NCBI GenBank assembly: GCA_000697335.1
Contig: JNEM01016131.1
Location: forward strand, 1-29,387
Direction of reading: 5' to 3'
Length of the DNA stretch: 29,387 nucleotides
DNA from: Conidiobolus incongruus B7586
Lineage: Eukaryota > Entomophthoromycota > Entomophthoromycetes > Entomophthorales > Conidiobolaceae
Program-made: the position numbers and the translations under genes
Notes under the pieces: model-generated
The model's database searches: none
Seen by the model: only the letters and a program-made list of their open reading frames with translations
Told to the model about the DNA's origin: nothing
Part shown: piece by piece, positions 11,780 to 23,483 of the stretch
Layout of the letters: every line of letters begins with the position of its first letter
How positions within the stretch are numbered: position 1 is the first letter of the stretch

Positions 11780-12961
11780 TTATTGCTTTGTATTTTTAAT
11801 AATAAAAGTTTTTTGTGATTAAAAATAAATAAACATTTTAATATATAATATATAAAAATAAATATATAATAGAAATTTAATAGTTTCTTTTATTATTAAT
11901 AACTTTTTGTTATATTTTTAACAAACTTTTAATATTTAATAAATAATTTTTTTTATTAAAAATTAAAATTTAATATTTTATAAATTAATTAAATTTTTCT
12001 GTAGAAATTTTCTTTTTTATAAGTTAGTTTTTTAATTACCTAAAGTAATTATAATTACATAAGTTATAATCTAAAGAATATATTAGATGTGGTAGTTTTT
12101 TCTAATTATTTTTAATTAAAAAGTTTTTTATAACTTTAAATTTTATATATTTTATAATTATCATGTAAAATAATAAGTTTTCTTAAATTATATTAAGAAT
12201 ATTAATTAAAATCACCTTTATTTAAAAAAAATAATATAAAATTTACTATTAATTAATTTTCTTTTAAAAATTAAATAAAAGTAGTATATATTATTATAAT
12301 TTATTATAATAATTAATATTTGTTTATTAATAAAATATTTATTTAAAGGAATTTATAAAAAAGGTTAATTTAACTTAATTTAACATTTTAATTTGTGTTT
12401 TAGTAAAAGATTATATATTAAAATTTAAAATTCATCAATTGTAATTATTTATTATAAAAGTTTAAGCTTCTAATAATATTTTAATAAGTTTTATTTAACA
12501 ATAACTATTTTAACTTTATTTAAGTTTTAGTTAAATTATAAGGTATTTATTTTATATTTTTATTTATTAATTTGAGTTTAAACTTTAATATATATAAAAT
12601 ACTTCTAAAACTAATATTAAAGTACTTAAATAATTCTTTAATTAAAATAAAAAGATATTTTTTCATATAATTTTTTACTTTATTAATAATTAAAAAAGTA
12701 ACAGTTAAAGTTAATTTTTTTAATTATAATAAGTTTTAAATAATTTTTTTTAACTTTAAAGTAATTTACTTAATAATAAATTGTTGATTTAAATAATATT
12801 TTATTATTAAAAACTATTTGTAAATTTTAAATAATTTTAAAGAACTTATAATTAAGTTTTATTAATATTAAAATAAAAAACTTTTAATAATTACTATTTG
12901 GTTTAAATATAATTAATTTAAATAACCAATTTTAAAAAGTTAATTTTTTAATTAAAAAAAT

Positions 12962-13006
<45 letters not shown>

Positions 13007-13120
13007 AAAAATATATAATTTCCTATTAACTTTGTATATATTTATTCATTTCAAACTAATAATATGTTTGAAAAATTAGAAATTAAAAAATTTCCCTTTA
13101 TTTTAAATTTAAGATAATAT
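11780..13120 (-). mobile_element. Mariner copy, near full length, inserted in FIGNL1
   Basis: About 1341 bases, reverse of the copy at 22189-23483 and matching it end to end. The right end, read backwards, is the 5' terminal repeat (TTAAATTTAAAATAAAGGG); the left end TTTGTATTTTTAATAAT is the 3' repeat. TA follows at 13121-13122. It splits the FIGNL1 AAA domain just after the segment equivalent to DRILV. It is one of the most AT-mutated copies and has no open transposase frame, so the insertion is old. Confidence 0.8.
12965..13002. repeat. (TA)19 microsatellite inside the mariner
   Basis: An uninterrupted run of 19 TA units near the 5' end of the mariner copy. The equivalent place in the copy at 22189 has no such run, so it expanded after insertion. 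Confidence 0.9.
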
Positions 13121-15035
13121 TACAAATAATTAAAATTTTATCTACATCAAATATAAATCCAACACCTTGCTAAAACAATAATTAAATATTTGGTAATTAT
13201 AAGACAAATAATAAAGCCTACAAATTGGACCAAAAATTCTGTTTCAATTCTTCTAAAAGCTTCATTTCTCCTTCAGTCCTTGAAGTGAGCAAAGAATCCA
13301 CCTAAAACTATATTAATGAGACATTAGCTGATAATAACTCAGTCACTTACTTCGTTTAAAAAACCACAGCGGGTTGGTGGCATCTAGCAACAGCAAATAA
13401 AGTTCTCATCATTTTTTCGCCTTCATCAACCCATTTGGAAGTTAAGGTGGAAGCGCTGATAATAATATTAATTTTACAGTAATATTATACAAAATTATAT
13501 TTACCTGATACTAAAGAAAGTAGCTTTACTTTCACTTGTCAAAACTTAATATATTTATGAAAAATATTTCAGAAAATTACCTAGCAATGCATTTATTAAT
13601 CAATGTTTTCCCTATTGAATATTAGATTAAAAACATAATAAATAATGGGTGATATTTTACTTGTACCAGGGGTCCAAAGAGTAGTAATCCTTAATTTTTT
13701 ATGTTATAATTAAAGATAGTGATTGTATGTTGAATTTGAATACCTTTTGGCGGGGCTGCCAATCCACGAAACAGATCGGGTCTTTTGATAGGCTTAACAA
13801 TAATTTCGTTCATTGTTTTTTAGCATGCGTCAATCCCGCAATATCATCCCAAGTGATGTTGAGATCAGCACCCATGATCTAAACTCCAAAAATTTATAAA
13901 TGGAACTTTGCAGCAAGATATTAGGAGTTACTTCATTTCGAATCATCTGAATCATATTGGGATCCAAATTTTTCAATCTTTCATCTTCGGGTTCTTCCTG
14001 AGCTTTAGCAGTTCTGGGCATTGTCAATTTGGAAGATTTTGCGGTCATATTGAAATTCCTAAAAAATAGCATAAGTAGGTGATACAGATTTGATGCTTAT
14101 AAATATTACTTTGCAATTTGTTTAGCTTCTTCTAAATCTTTGTCTATACTATCTTTGGGTGATTGATTTCGAGTGGGTGGAACAAATGGTTTATGGGCAA
14201 CATTACTTCTTGAACTCTGATTTGGTGAACTAGATTCTGAGTTTTGAATATTATATAATTAATAGGTTGTCAGAATGGTATGTTTATCAATTTACCAATC
14301 CATTTCCAATACTAGAATCATTTCTAACTCTTGAAGCTGGGTTGTTGGATAGTGAAGGTCCAATTTATTTAAGATATTTACCCGAATCGCAGATTTATCA
14401 TAGATTTTAGATGCCTACACTATTATTGCTACTAGCATAGCTCAGAATTGATACCTTTCTCTTATTTCTAGCAACCTTTACTGGCCTATATTTATAGTTA
14501 GATAAATTTAAACCAAAACTAATTTTAATACTTTTCCAGGGTTTGTGAGGGATTGGATTGGATAGGATAGGAGGAGGATGCTACTGTAAAAACATTAAAA
14601 AATATTCAATCATAATAATATGAAATGGCATATTACAAATGAAATTTCATGCTTTGTAAAAGGTTCAAAATCGACCTCAATATTCAATTTTGGTTCCTGT
14701 TTCAACCAATAAATCACATCACTATCCAATTCTTGTGACGATTCCAAATCGTCTGAATTTTCGGTTAATTCTTTAGCTTTTGAATAGCATAAATCTAACC
14801 AACTGCAGAAGAAATCCAAATCGGTATCCTTAATAGATCCGGATATTAAATACGTGATACAATCTCTCAATATTTTGGCAGCTTTTAAGTAGTCTTTCAA
14901 ACTTGGATCTCATTGTGTCGATTTTAAAGTTTTACCAGGTTGAGGTACTAATTGATTTGCTAAGCCTACTAAATCAGCCAAAAAGTTTTTGGGATGAAAT
15001 TCTTTTAAATTAGTTTGATGATTATTTAAATTCAT

Positions 15036-15895
15036 ATTCAATTGATAATGATCAGAAATTTAGAAATTACCTATATTTATAATATTTGTTTGTTCAATTT
15101 TTATGGGATTAATTTGACTTTTAATAGATTTTTTTTAACATTTATTCAGTGAGAGAATATTACTAATATATCAATAATCAAATATTGATAGAGCTAATGA
15201 ATAAGAAAAATAATCTTTTAGGGAGATTTTATTATTAAATAAATCATAATATAAAACAATATAAAATAACGCATAATAAAATATATTTTAGTTTTTTAAT
15301 TTTTTTATAAAGCCCATTTGACTCAAACTCGCGATTCAAAACCAAAAAACCAAATTTATGTAAGATGATATTCAATCATTACAATTAATTTTAGTACTTG
15401 TATTAAAGTTTAGTTTTTTATTGTAACCATGTAATTATTTATCCAAAATTCAAGTAGAGATTATAAAGTTTAGTTTTAATACATATAAATTAATTTAATA
15501 AAAAAATTATTAATTTTAAAACAGTTGATCATGTTTGTATTTGGAATTGATATTATATTAATTAATGCGCTGTGGATTCATTTACTATTGACTGAATAAA
15601 AGAATAGCCAACTGTGACTTATGCATTATTAGATCTAATAGAATGATTTTGTCCACTATGCCAAAATTCAAAATATATCATGAATTCAATGATAGAAATG
15701 TATAATTAAACTTAAAATTATCGCTACTTTTATTTAATACACTAAATGACAATGAAGATATAGTTTTTAATATCTATTACATTTTACAAATTTTGCTAAT
15801 TTATCAATTATCAGTTAAGAAAATATAAGAATTTAGTTTACAATTTTTGGTTGATTTAGTTTACATAGTTATCGTACAGTTAAAATAAATATGTC
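15036..15895. other. Intergenic, no gene seen
   Basis: AT-rich spacer upstream of the FIGNL1 relic and downstream of the Hel2-like gene. I see no coding frame, RNA gene or transposon match. Confidence 0.5.
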
Positions 15896-17343
15896 TTATA
15901 TTTTAGCTCTTCCCATCCATGTGAGAATAGGGAGCGCTGGTTGAGGTGATCGGCTGTTGGTTCGAAAATCATGAGTCGATAAAATATCGGTTGGCGTATG
16001 CTGTTCGTTGGGACTTGGAATTATGTGACTGGAGACTGCTGAAGTGGGAGATTCTGAGATAGTCGGTAACAGCTCTGAGGCCATTATATGGCTCTAGAAA
16101 CATGGCGTTAATAAGTGATAAATTATAAAGTTTATATAATGTTAGACTCACCGTAAATTGTTCAGCAGGAGGAGGATGTATAGGAGCAGGTGGGAATGGA
16201 TGATGGGGATGAAATTGTGGGTGAAGAGGTAATGGGGGAGGTATGCCATCAAAATGCAAAATGTGCATAGGTGGGTGAGGTTGGTGTAAATGCTCCATTT
16301 CGTGATGGTATATCATTTCCTGCTCAGATTCAAATACGACAAATTTTCTTTCTAAGCACTCGGGAAAAGTACATAAAAAATGCTCATGATAAAAGTGCTG
16401 CTCCAGTGTATCATAATCTCTATAATAATCTGAGTGGAGTATGTTGGGTTTTTTCCTCTGGCATATATGGCATTGCTCGTGAAAATCTCTGAGATGCTCA
16501 AAGTATTGACCTTTTTCATAAAAATGAACTTGACAAAATCCGCAAATAGGATGACCTCTAAAACCTTGATTTTGTTCTAGTTCAGAATGGTTATAATTAC
16601 AAGTACCTCGACAAGAATAATGATGTACAAGCTGGTCCTGAGTAAATAAAGTTTGTTCAAAGCAGAATACCTTTTTATGAACTAGACATAATTCACTAAA
16701 CCCGATGTTAGTTATTAAATTAGAAATGCATTTTCATAAAATCTTACCAGAACACCTTATTATGACTTAACACAACGTGAGACTTGAGACTATCCCATTG
16801 TTCTGCTAAAAATGAGCATTTATTCTCCGGACATTCTAATCTCAAACACTTGATAGTTTTATTATAGCTTTTTTCGCCGTCAAATTTGATATTGTTAACC
16901 ATATCAACCTGTAAGTCTTTTTGATTTTCTAACTCTTCAAAAGTTTTTTGTTTATTGTCAGTAAAGTATACATAAGGTAAATCCGCCTATAAATTATTAT
17001 GGAAATTAAATTTGAAATTTAAAGGAACATTATTTAAACTTACTTTACATAATGGACATTTATCATCATTATATAAAGAACGCATCCTTAAACTACATAA
17101 ATAACAAACTTTATGATTACAATGACCAATTGAAACGAATTCTCTATTTTCCGTACAAATAAAACATTCTTCCTCGTCTTCAAATTCTTTGGAGTCAGTA
17201 ATAACTTCTTCCTTGTCAGAAGTCGAATTGGAACAATTGTCAGTAGCTATAGGTTTAACGGATTTATATCTTGGTAAAACCTCAACAGGTTTACATTGTT
17301 TTGAAGGTAATGAATTCGATTTACACTTCAAGTCTCTTGACAT
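15896..17343 (-). CDS. HEL2: Hel2/ZNF598-type RING E3 ubiquitin ligase, four exons
   Basis: Family members detect collided ribosomes and ubiquitinate small-subunit proteins to start ribosome-associated quality control. Exons on the minus strand are 17343-17044, 16986-16748, 16695-16152 and 16093-15896 (introns 57, 52 and 58 bases), giving 426 residues. The RING domain is C60-x2-C63, C75-x-H77, C80-x2-C83, C96-x2-C99, with the family-typical REFVSIGHCNHKVCYLC. C2H2 units follow: C152/C157/H170/H175, then CELC (180-183) with the KKVFCFEQTLFT linker, and RGHPICGFC with H247/H252. CHIC (255-258) and a last finger with C288/C293/H310/H315 complete the set. This order is that of Hel2. A His/Pro-rich stretch (about 316-357) and a Ser/Thr/Pro-rich tail complete it. 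At 426 residues it is much shorter than yeast Hel2 (639) or human ZNF598 (about 900); the shortfall is all C-terminal. Confidence 0.9.
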
Positions 17344-19622
17344 TAATATTGTTTATTATTCAGGGCAAAAAAAGTAATTTGCTTAAATGTCTTTAACACT
17401 TATAAATTTAGTAATAATTATAAAAGTAACAGTAACAGTAACAGTAACAGTAATAATACACTAATATTAAAATATTAACAATTTAAAATAAGTAATATGT
17501 CAGCTTTTATCCTTATTTTAAAATAAAAACGAGTAAATAATAAAACACAATTAATTGACTTTATTATTTTTAAATGAAATAATTGTTTCACAAATTTTTA
17601 TCAAATTAAATCATTTGGTTTTAGAATTTGTTCTTATTGGTTATCTAATTTATATTTGATTTAAATTCTTAATTGATTTTTAATAATTTAGAATTTTATT
17701 AAATATATATAATATATTTCAAGTTTTAAAATATTAATAATTTTTATTATAAATTTTAAGAAAAAAAATTAAAATATTTTATAAAATTTTTAGATAAATA
17801 GATATCTATAAATAATAATGGACCAAATATATTAAATTAATATATGCAAAATGGATATTATTAAATTCATATGATTTATAAGGTATTGTCATATGGCTAA
17901 ATTTTTACTTAAAATCAGCCTAATAAAATATTCAAATGTCATTTTAATAATCTAAAATCTTATATAAATTATGAATTCATAATTTTATAGTTCTATTATT
18001 TTATTTAATATTAATGATATTTCCTTTATTAGTTGACCTAGAACCTCGCCAAAATTTTTAAGATTTATATCATGGTTATTTATTCTTGATAGCAAAAAAT
18101 AAAAAATTTCAAAAATATAGCAATTAACTTGATATCAAAACCGTTTAATCTAAAAAATCTATTTACGATTAAGTGTCTTTGTTATTTAGTTTATTATAAA
18201 AATTTATTCAAATATGATAAATTTATTTTGTTCAAAGAATACATGAAATAATTGGTTTACAATCATATATTGGACAAGATAGGATATTACTAAATATTCT
18301 CTGGAACCTAATTGTTTTCCATTAACTATTTTTTATGTTAATATTGATCATTATTTAATGATCAACCTAATTAATACTTTGAAAATCAAACTAAAGTTAA
18401 TTTGAACAGATTCCTAAAAATATGATCTTGATAAATAGGTGTAAATAATTGACTTATAATATTATCTCCATTATACCCAGATGAGTTTTTTTCTGTTAAA
18501 TATATTTAAAAGGATTTTTGTATTGAATTAATTCAAGGTCAAAATATATAATATTTTCTCAATTGATTGAATGAATTAATATTTGGCAAACAAAACAATC
18601 AATGTTCTATATTATTACGGGTTTTTTAACAATGCAAACCTTTCAATATTATATCCAATTCGGCATGCTGTTGATAGTTCTAATAATTAAATATTAATCT
18701 AAATTTTAACCAATAGCTACTTTAAAATATAATGATAAATAAAACAAAGTAATTTTTCAATTTGCCAAAATATAATACTTATTCAAATCAAAATTTGAAA
18801 GAATTTTATCAAAATTATAATTAGTAAATAATGCAAATGGCATAACAAATCAAATAATTTGAATTGGAAATAATATTAATAAAATTCAAAATAGAATACA
18901 TTAAATATTATTAATATGTAATTTAATCATTTATTTTGATATCTCCAATTCAATAGTTAATATTTGATTTGGATTTCATAAAGTTCCAAAATATCATTGA
19001 TACTCGTTATGTTAATGATATTTTGAGCTTATTCTACTATTAATTGTTTATATCTTAATATCAATGAATTTTATAATTATTAAGTCACAAATCTTATGAA
19101 AGTAATTATTCCTTAATGATTCAATTTCTGTATTCAAATTTTAAAATAAGTGTAGAATTATTATGTTATTATTAATAAAAATGTTATTATGGTTTAATAT
19201 AATTCAGTATAAATTTATATTGCCATTTAAAAATAAAAGATTTAATGATAATCTGATATCCATTTAGCAAACCAATGTGACAGCCATTAATATCACTATT
19301 TGATAAATTATTAATACTAGATAAAAGCAATATAAATGAATATTGCATAATCTTGAATTCATATATTCTCACACATCTCCAATTAATATGATTTTTAAGG
19401 ATTTCTTAAATTATAAAGGTTACATTATTAAATAATATCTTTATTATTTTTAAATTATTTAGTCAATGAGAAAAAGGTAAACTGAAAAATAGTTCAAATA
19501 AAAAAATTATATATAATTTATTATTTAATTATATTTTGTATGATTAAATACAATTATAAATGTATATTGAATAGCTAACTAATAATAAAAAATGTTGTAT
19601 GATATCCGGACATTGGAAACTT
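17344..19622. other. AT-rich intergenic region, no gene seen
   Basis: About 2.3 kb between the Hel2-like promoter and the 3' end of the desaturase. Apart from a short hexamer repeat at 17425-17454 it shows no coding sense in any frame and no transposon match. Confidence 0.5.
17425..17454. repeat. AGTAAC hexamer microsatellite, five units
   Basis: Four exact AGTAAC units and a fifth AGTAAT unit, about 80 bases upstream of the Hel2-like start codon. Confidence 0.9.
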
Positions 19623-20846
19623 TTAGTCATGATGATGTTTGTTAGGAGTCTCTAAACGTCCAACTCTCATTTGAGAAAGAAGGTTATTCGCCGCACTACT
19701 ATGTTCATAAATCCTACCATGGAACATTTCAGAAGCATCTCGGCCATTTCCTAACTTCAATTACTTCTGGCCTCCTGGATGCTCATTGAAGAAATCGGTG
19801 ACATCATGTATTACATCATCGACAATAATCCACTGTTTGTGATTAGTATTGACTTCTTTCAAGAACTCTTGCATCGAATACATAGGTAGCTCGTCTAAAG
19901 GTGTGCCCCAATTAATGGCCTTCTTTTCTTCGTCAAGTTTCTTTTGCTTCATATTGACAACTCCCTTTCTGACTTCATTTTCTGGGAAATTTTTGAGATC
20001 GTAAGCCAATCCAAAGAAAGTTAATAATCCAATGAACCATTTAGTGGGATCATATTGCCAGAATTTGATGGCATTGCGGTAATCTTGAGGGAATTGATGG
20101 TGAAAATTGTGATATCCTTCTCCCATAGTGACTAAAGCAGTGATAATATGATCTTTTGGTGTGTGTTTATCATCAAAGGTAGTTTCTCCTAACCAATGAG
20201 CAAGACTGTTAACACAGAAAGTGGCATGATGCACAAGCATCATTCTGAGAACTCCAGCATAGAAGTAACCACCAATAGCATCACCCCATATAGAAGCAAC
20301 CAAAGTAGGAAAGATGAGAGACATAAAAATAGCCACCCATAAAAAGTTTTTGTGTTGCCAAATGACAATGGGATCAGCCTCCAAGTCGTCAACTTCGGCA
20401 TTTCCTATCAAATCACGATCTTTCTTGAAAATCATCCAGCCTAAATGAGACCACCATAATCCTCTTCTAGCACTATATGGATCCTTCATAGTGTCTGTGT
20501 AGCGATGATGTACCCTATGATCTTTGGCCCACCATAAGATAGAACCCTGGACAGCCCCTGCACCTGTGAGAGCAAAGTAGAGTCTAGTGATGAAATGTCC
20601 CTTATATGCCCTATGGGCAAACATTCTATGATAGCCACCAGTGATTCCTAGCGCAGTGATTGCATACCATATAATAGCCCAAATCAAGGTGGGTTTTGTC
20701 AAAGGAACATATAGTAAGCCATACAAGCTGACGAATGGCTCACCTAATAGTAATATAGCGTGCACCCAGTTGATTTGTTTGTGAAATGGTAATTCATTAA
20801 ATGGAATTTTGCCCTCTCTTTGAGATCTAATTGAAGGCTTAGACAT
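19623..20846 (-). CDS. OLE1: Acyl-CoA delta-9 desaturase with C-terminal cytochrome b5 domain, interrupted by an in-frame TAA
   Basis: Introduces the cis-9 double bond into palmitoyl/stearoyl-CoA at the ER membrane. The open frame 20846-19764 gives 361 residues with the three histidine boxes HRMFAH (73-78), HRVHH (110-114) and HNFHH (246-250). Hydrophobic segments lie at about 27-50, 53-72, 168-188 and 270-282. From about residue 320 a cytochrome b5 domain begins, with the heme ligand H356 in HPGG. TAA at 19763-19761 stops it six residues later. The same frame then continues for 45 more codons with the rest of a good b5 domain (GRDASEMFHGRIYEHSSAAN, second heme histidine at position 382, then LLSQMRVGRLE) to TAA at 19625-19623. 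Spacing to the family pattern is kept, so one sense codon seems to have become a stop. Fungal Ole1 needs its b5 domain. Recent loss, polymorphism, sequence error, readthrough or splicing are all possible. Confidence 0.88.
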
Positions 20847-22188
20847 AATTAAAAAAGTTAAAAGTAAGAATTATTAAGAGTCTAAAACGATCATTTATAT
20901 ACCTATTAAATTCCTTTATAGCTGATATTAATATTTTAATATCAACCTATTATCAAAGAACATATATATATAGAATAATTTTGAAGTTCTTAATATAAAT
21001 GTTTTAACTTTTTACAATTTTTCTATATTTTTCCGATGTTTGTTCTTGGATAAATATGATTTTAAAAAAGAATCTTACTTAAATTTATAATTGTTTAATT
21101 ATTAAATATTTATAAACAAATGATATCAGGGTTTCAAAAGAATTTTAGATTTTGATTTGAAATCCTAAGAATTATAGAATGAATACTCATATAAATGTAA
21201 TATTCTGCTAGTGAAAATTTACAAAATTGTGATTAATCATTAACAAAATATTAGGATAGTATTAGTCTAATTATATTCTTGTGTAATTCATTTTACAAGT
21301 TTATCAAATTATTTCAAGAAATTTAGTTAAATTTCAAAATATTAAATTATTCCTACTATAAAATTGAAGTTTAAAATCAATTATATAGAAATTTTAAACT
21401 TAAAAAATAAATCTTAATATTTATAAAACATTATCATAATTAATAAACATTATGTAATAAAATTATAATATTTGAAATATTTTATTTTGATAATTTGTAA
21501 TTTTATGTATTTCACCAACAAATCATAATCCATTCTCATTTTCCAACCATTCACTTAAATTTTCAGGTATATTATTATTTATGTGAAATTTGCTTGAATA
21601 AAATTTTTGTTACTCTTTCAGTAAAGATAAAATGCAATTCTAATCATATATATAACATGGATTTATTTACCTATTAATATATTATTTTAACTATTAAATT
21701 GATAATAAAATTGAGTGTGATTAAAGTATAAACAACTAAAATAGAGTTAATATATAGTGAAGAAATTACTCATTTTGTGAATTTGATATTATTATATTCA
21801 GCAAAATTTTCAATACTTTATTTACTCAATAATTAATTTTATTCATATTATATTAAATATTGATTTATTATTATTATTTTTACATTATAAAATCAATAAT
21901 TAAATTCACAAAAAATTATTCTTAAATTCTTTTTAATTTTATAATATAATATTAAATTAATATTAATCAAATTAATATTTTTTAAAAATAATTGATGTAT
22001 AATATCTTTTTAATATATAATATAGTAATTTTAATATCAGGAATACAAAATAAATAATGAATTACTAGAATTATGTAACTTGATATGAAATTATATTTTA
22101 AATAAATTTTGAATTGATTATTTAGAATAAATTTTCTTTGTGAGAGTATAATTGAAAATTAAAGACAAAAACTTAGAAAAGACTAGTA
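20847..22188. other. AT-rich intergenic region with desaturase promoter
   Basis: On the minus strand TATATAAAT at 20901-20893, 47 bases before the desaturase ATG, may be its TATA element. The rest is very AT-rich with no coding frame, RNA gene or repeat that I can recognise. Confidence 0.45.
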
Positions 22189-23483
22189 TTATTACTTTAA
22201 ATTTAAAATAATGGGAAATTTTTTAATTTTTGATTTTTCAAATATATTATTAATTTGAAATAAATAAATATATATAAAGTTAATAGGAAATTATATATTA
22301 GTTTTTTTAATTAAAAAATTAACTTTTTAAAATTGGTTGTTTAATTTAATTATACTTAAACTAAATAGTAATTATCAAAAGTTTTTTATTTTAGTATTAG
22401 TAAAACTTAACCATAAACCCTCTAAAATTATTTAAAATTTACAAGCAGCTTTTAATAATAAAGCATTATCTAAATCAACAATTTATCACTGGGTAAATTA
22501 CTTTAAGGCTAGGAGAGAAACTATTCAAAACCTGTTAAAATCTAGAAGACTAACTTCAACTATCACTCTTTCAATTGTAAATAAAGTGAAAAAATATATT
22601 GAAAAGCACCTTTTTATTTTAGCTAGAGAATTATCTAAGCACTTTAATATTAGTTTTACAAGTATTTTATATATTTTAAAGTTTAAACTAAAATTAATAA
22701 ATAAAAATGTAAAATGGGTACCTTATAATTTAACTAAAGCTTAAAAAAAAGCTAGAGTAGCTATTGCTAAACAAAACCTATTGAAATATTACTAGAAACC
22801 TAGACTTTTACAGTGAATAATTACAATTAATGAATCTTAGATCCCTATGTATAATCCTTTACCAAAACACAAATCAAGATGCTGGATTAAGCTAAATCAA
22901 CCCCCTCTACAAATCCCTTTAAATAAACACTTTGTTAATAAGCAAATGTTAATTATTATAATAGATTATAATGGTTTATGCTATTCTTATTTAGTTCCTG
23001 AAGGAAAATCAATTAATAATAAATTATATATTGCTTTTTTAAATAAAAGTATTTCTAATTGGTGTTCTCAATATAATTTGAGAAGACCTATTATTTTGCA
23101 TGATAATTGCAAAATACATAAATCTAAAGCTGTAAAAAACTTTCTAATTAAAAATAACTGGAAAAAACTACCACATCTAGTATATTCCCTTGATTATAAC
23201 CCATGTGATTATAATTGCTTTAAGTAATTAAAAAACCAGCTTGCAAGAAAGAAAATTTCTACAGGAAAATTTAATTGGTTTGTGAAACATCAAATTTCAG
23301 TCTTTAATAAAAAGAATTGTTTTTTAGGTGTTAGAAGTTTGTTAAAAGTATAGCAAAAAGTTATTAATAATAAAAGAAACTATTAAATTTATTTTATATA
23401 TTTATTTTTATATATCATATATTCAAATGTTTATTTATTTTTAATTGCAAAAAATTCCCATTATTAAAAATACAGAGTAATAT
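22189..23483 (+). mobile_element. Mariner (DD34D) DNA transposon, best-preserved copy, inactive
   Basis: 1295 bases between TA duplications (22187-22188 and 23484-23485), with imperfect terminal inverted repeats: TTATTACTTTAAATTTAAAA at the left and ATATTACTCTGTATTTTTAA at the right read backwards. The element carries a transposase remnant. It retains far more C and G than the other copies, yet I saw no CpG in it. Confidence 0.85.
22440..23270 (+). pseudogene. Mariner transposase remnant
   Basis: One reading frame, broken by several stops, follows mariner transposase. A helix-turn-helix region comes first (SRRLTSTITLSIVNK, then ARELSKHFNIS, about 22540-22670), then WVPYNLTKA (about 22720). 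The open stretch 22847-23227 holds IDYNGLCYSYLVPEGKSIN, the second catalytic aspartate in ILHDNCKIHKS, and 34 residues later the third in SLDYNPCDYNCF, so the type is DD34D. At the first catalytic site the usual G-D-E-x-W is I-N-E-S-stop, so that aspartate is asparagine and the tryptophan a TAG; both fit G-to-A changes. It cannot make an active enzyme. Confidence 0.85.

Larger units (their letters stand above)
11085..15035 (-). pseudogene. FIGNL1: FIGNL1 (fidgetin-like 1) AAA ATPase relic, split by a mariner
   Basis: FIGNL1 removes RAD51 filaments during recombination and repair. The minus strand shows family landmarks in order across many short exons. The linker has HKPFVPPTRNQ (about 14190), followed by DERLKNLDPNMIQMIRNE (about 13990-13930), ITWDDIAGL (about 13850) and RPDLFRGLAAPPKG (about 13770). 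Next come a damaged Walker A (13680-13660, then GKTLINKCIA), [29 protein letters not shown] and TEFLVQF. Beyond the mariner come LYIPLPDFER (about 11560), KTESYSGPDLYNLC and the C-terminal ASSELKHYEA. Damage: an early in-frame TGA in the N-terminal exon (STQ-stop-DPSLKDY), one base short in the exon after ITWDDIAGL and again in Walker A, and loss of the Walker B DEID stretch. TGA replaces arginine-like positions at 11568-11570, 11535-11537 and 11499-11501, and TAG stands where tryptophan is usual (11112-11114). The original stop is probably 11085-11087. Dead gene; FIGNL1 rather than spastin or fidgetin is a good but unaligned call. Confidence 0.85.

Noticed and set aside
16271-16492. Plus-strand open frame opposite the Hel2-like gene
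   Set aside because: It lies opposite zinc-finger coding sequence whose minus-strand frame is clearly real.
19187-19372. 61-codon minus-strand open frame
   Set aside because: Low-complexity I/N/L/S translation in AT-rich DNA, with no promoter, conserved motif or coding-like composition.
19749-19762. A 14-base GT...AG segment at the desaturase stop as a tiny intron
   Set aside because: Far shorter than the 50-60-base introns here, and its removal would shift the frame.
19761-19763. Reassigned stop codons (TAA or TGA read as sense)
   Set aside because: Uricase, AGC1, UTP11 and the Hel2-like gene have no internal TAA, TAG or TGA and end normally with TAA or TAG; the FIGNL1 TGAs come with frameshifts and a transposon, so decay explains them.
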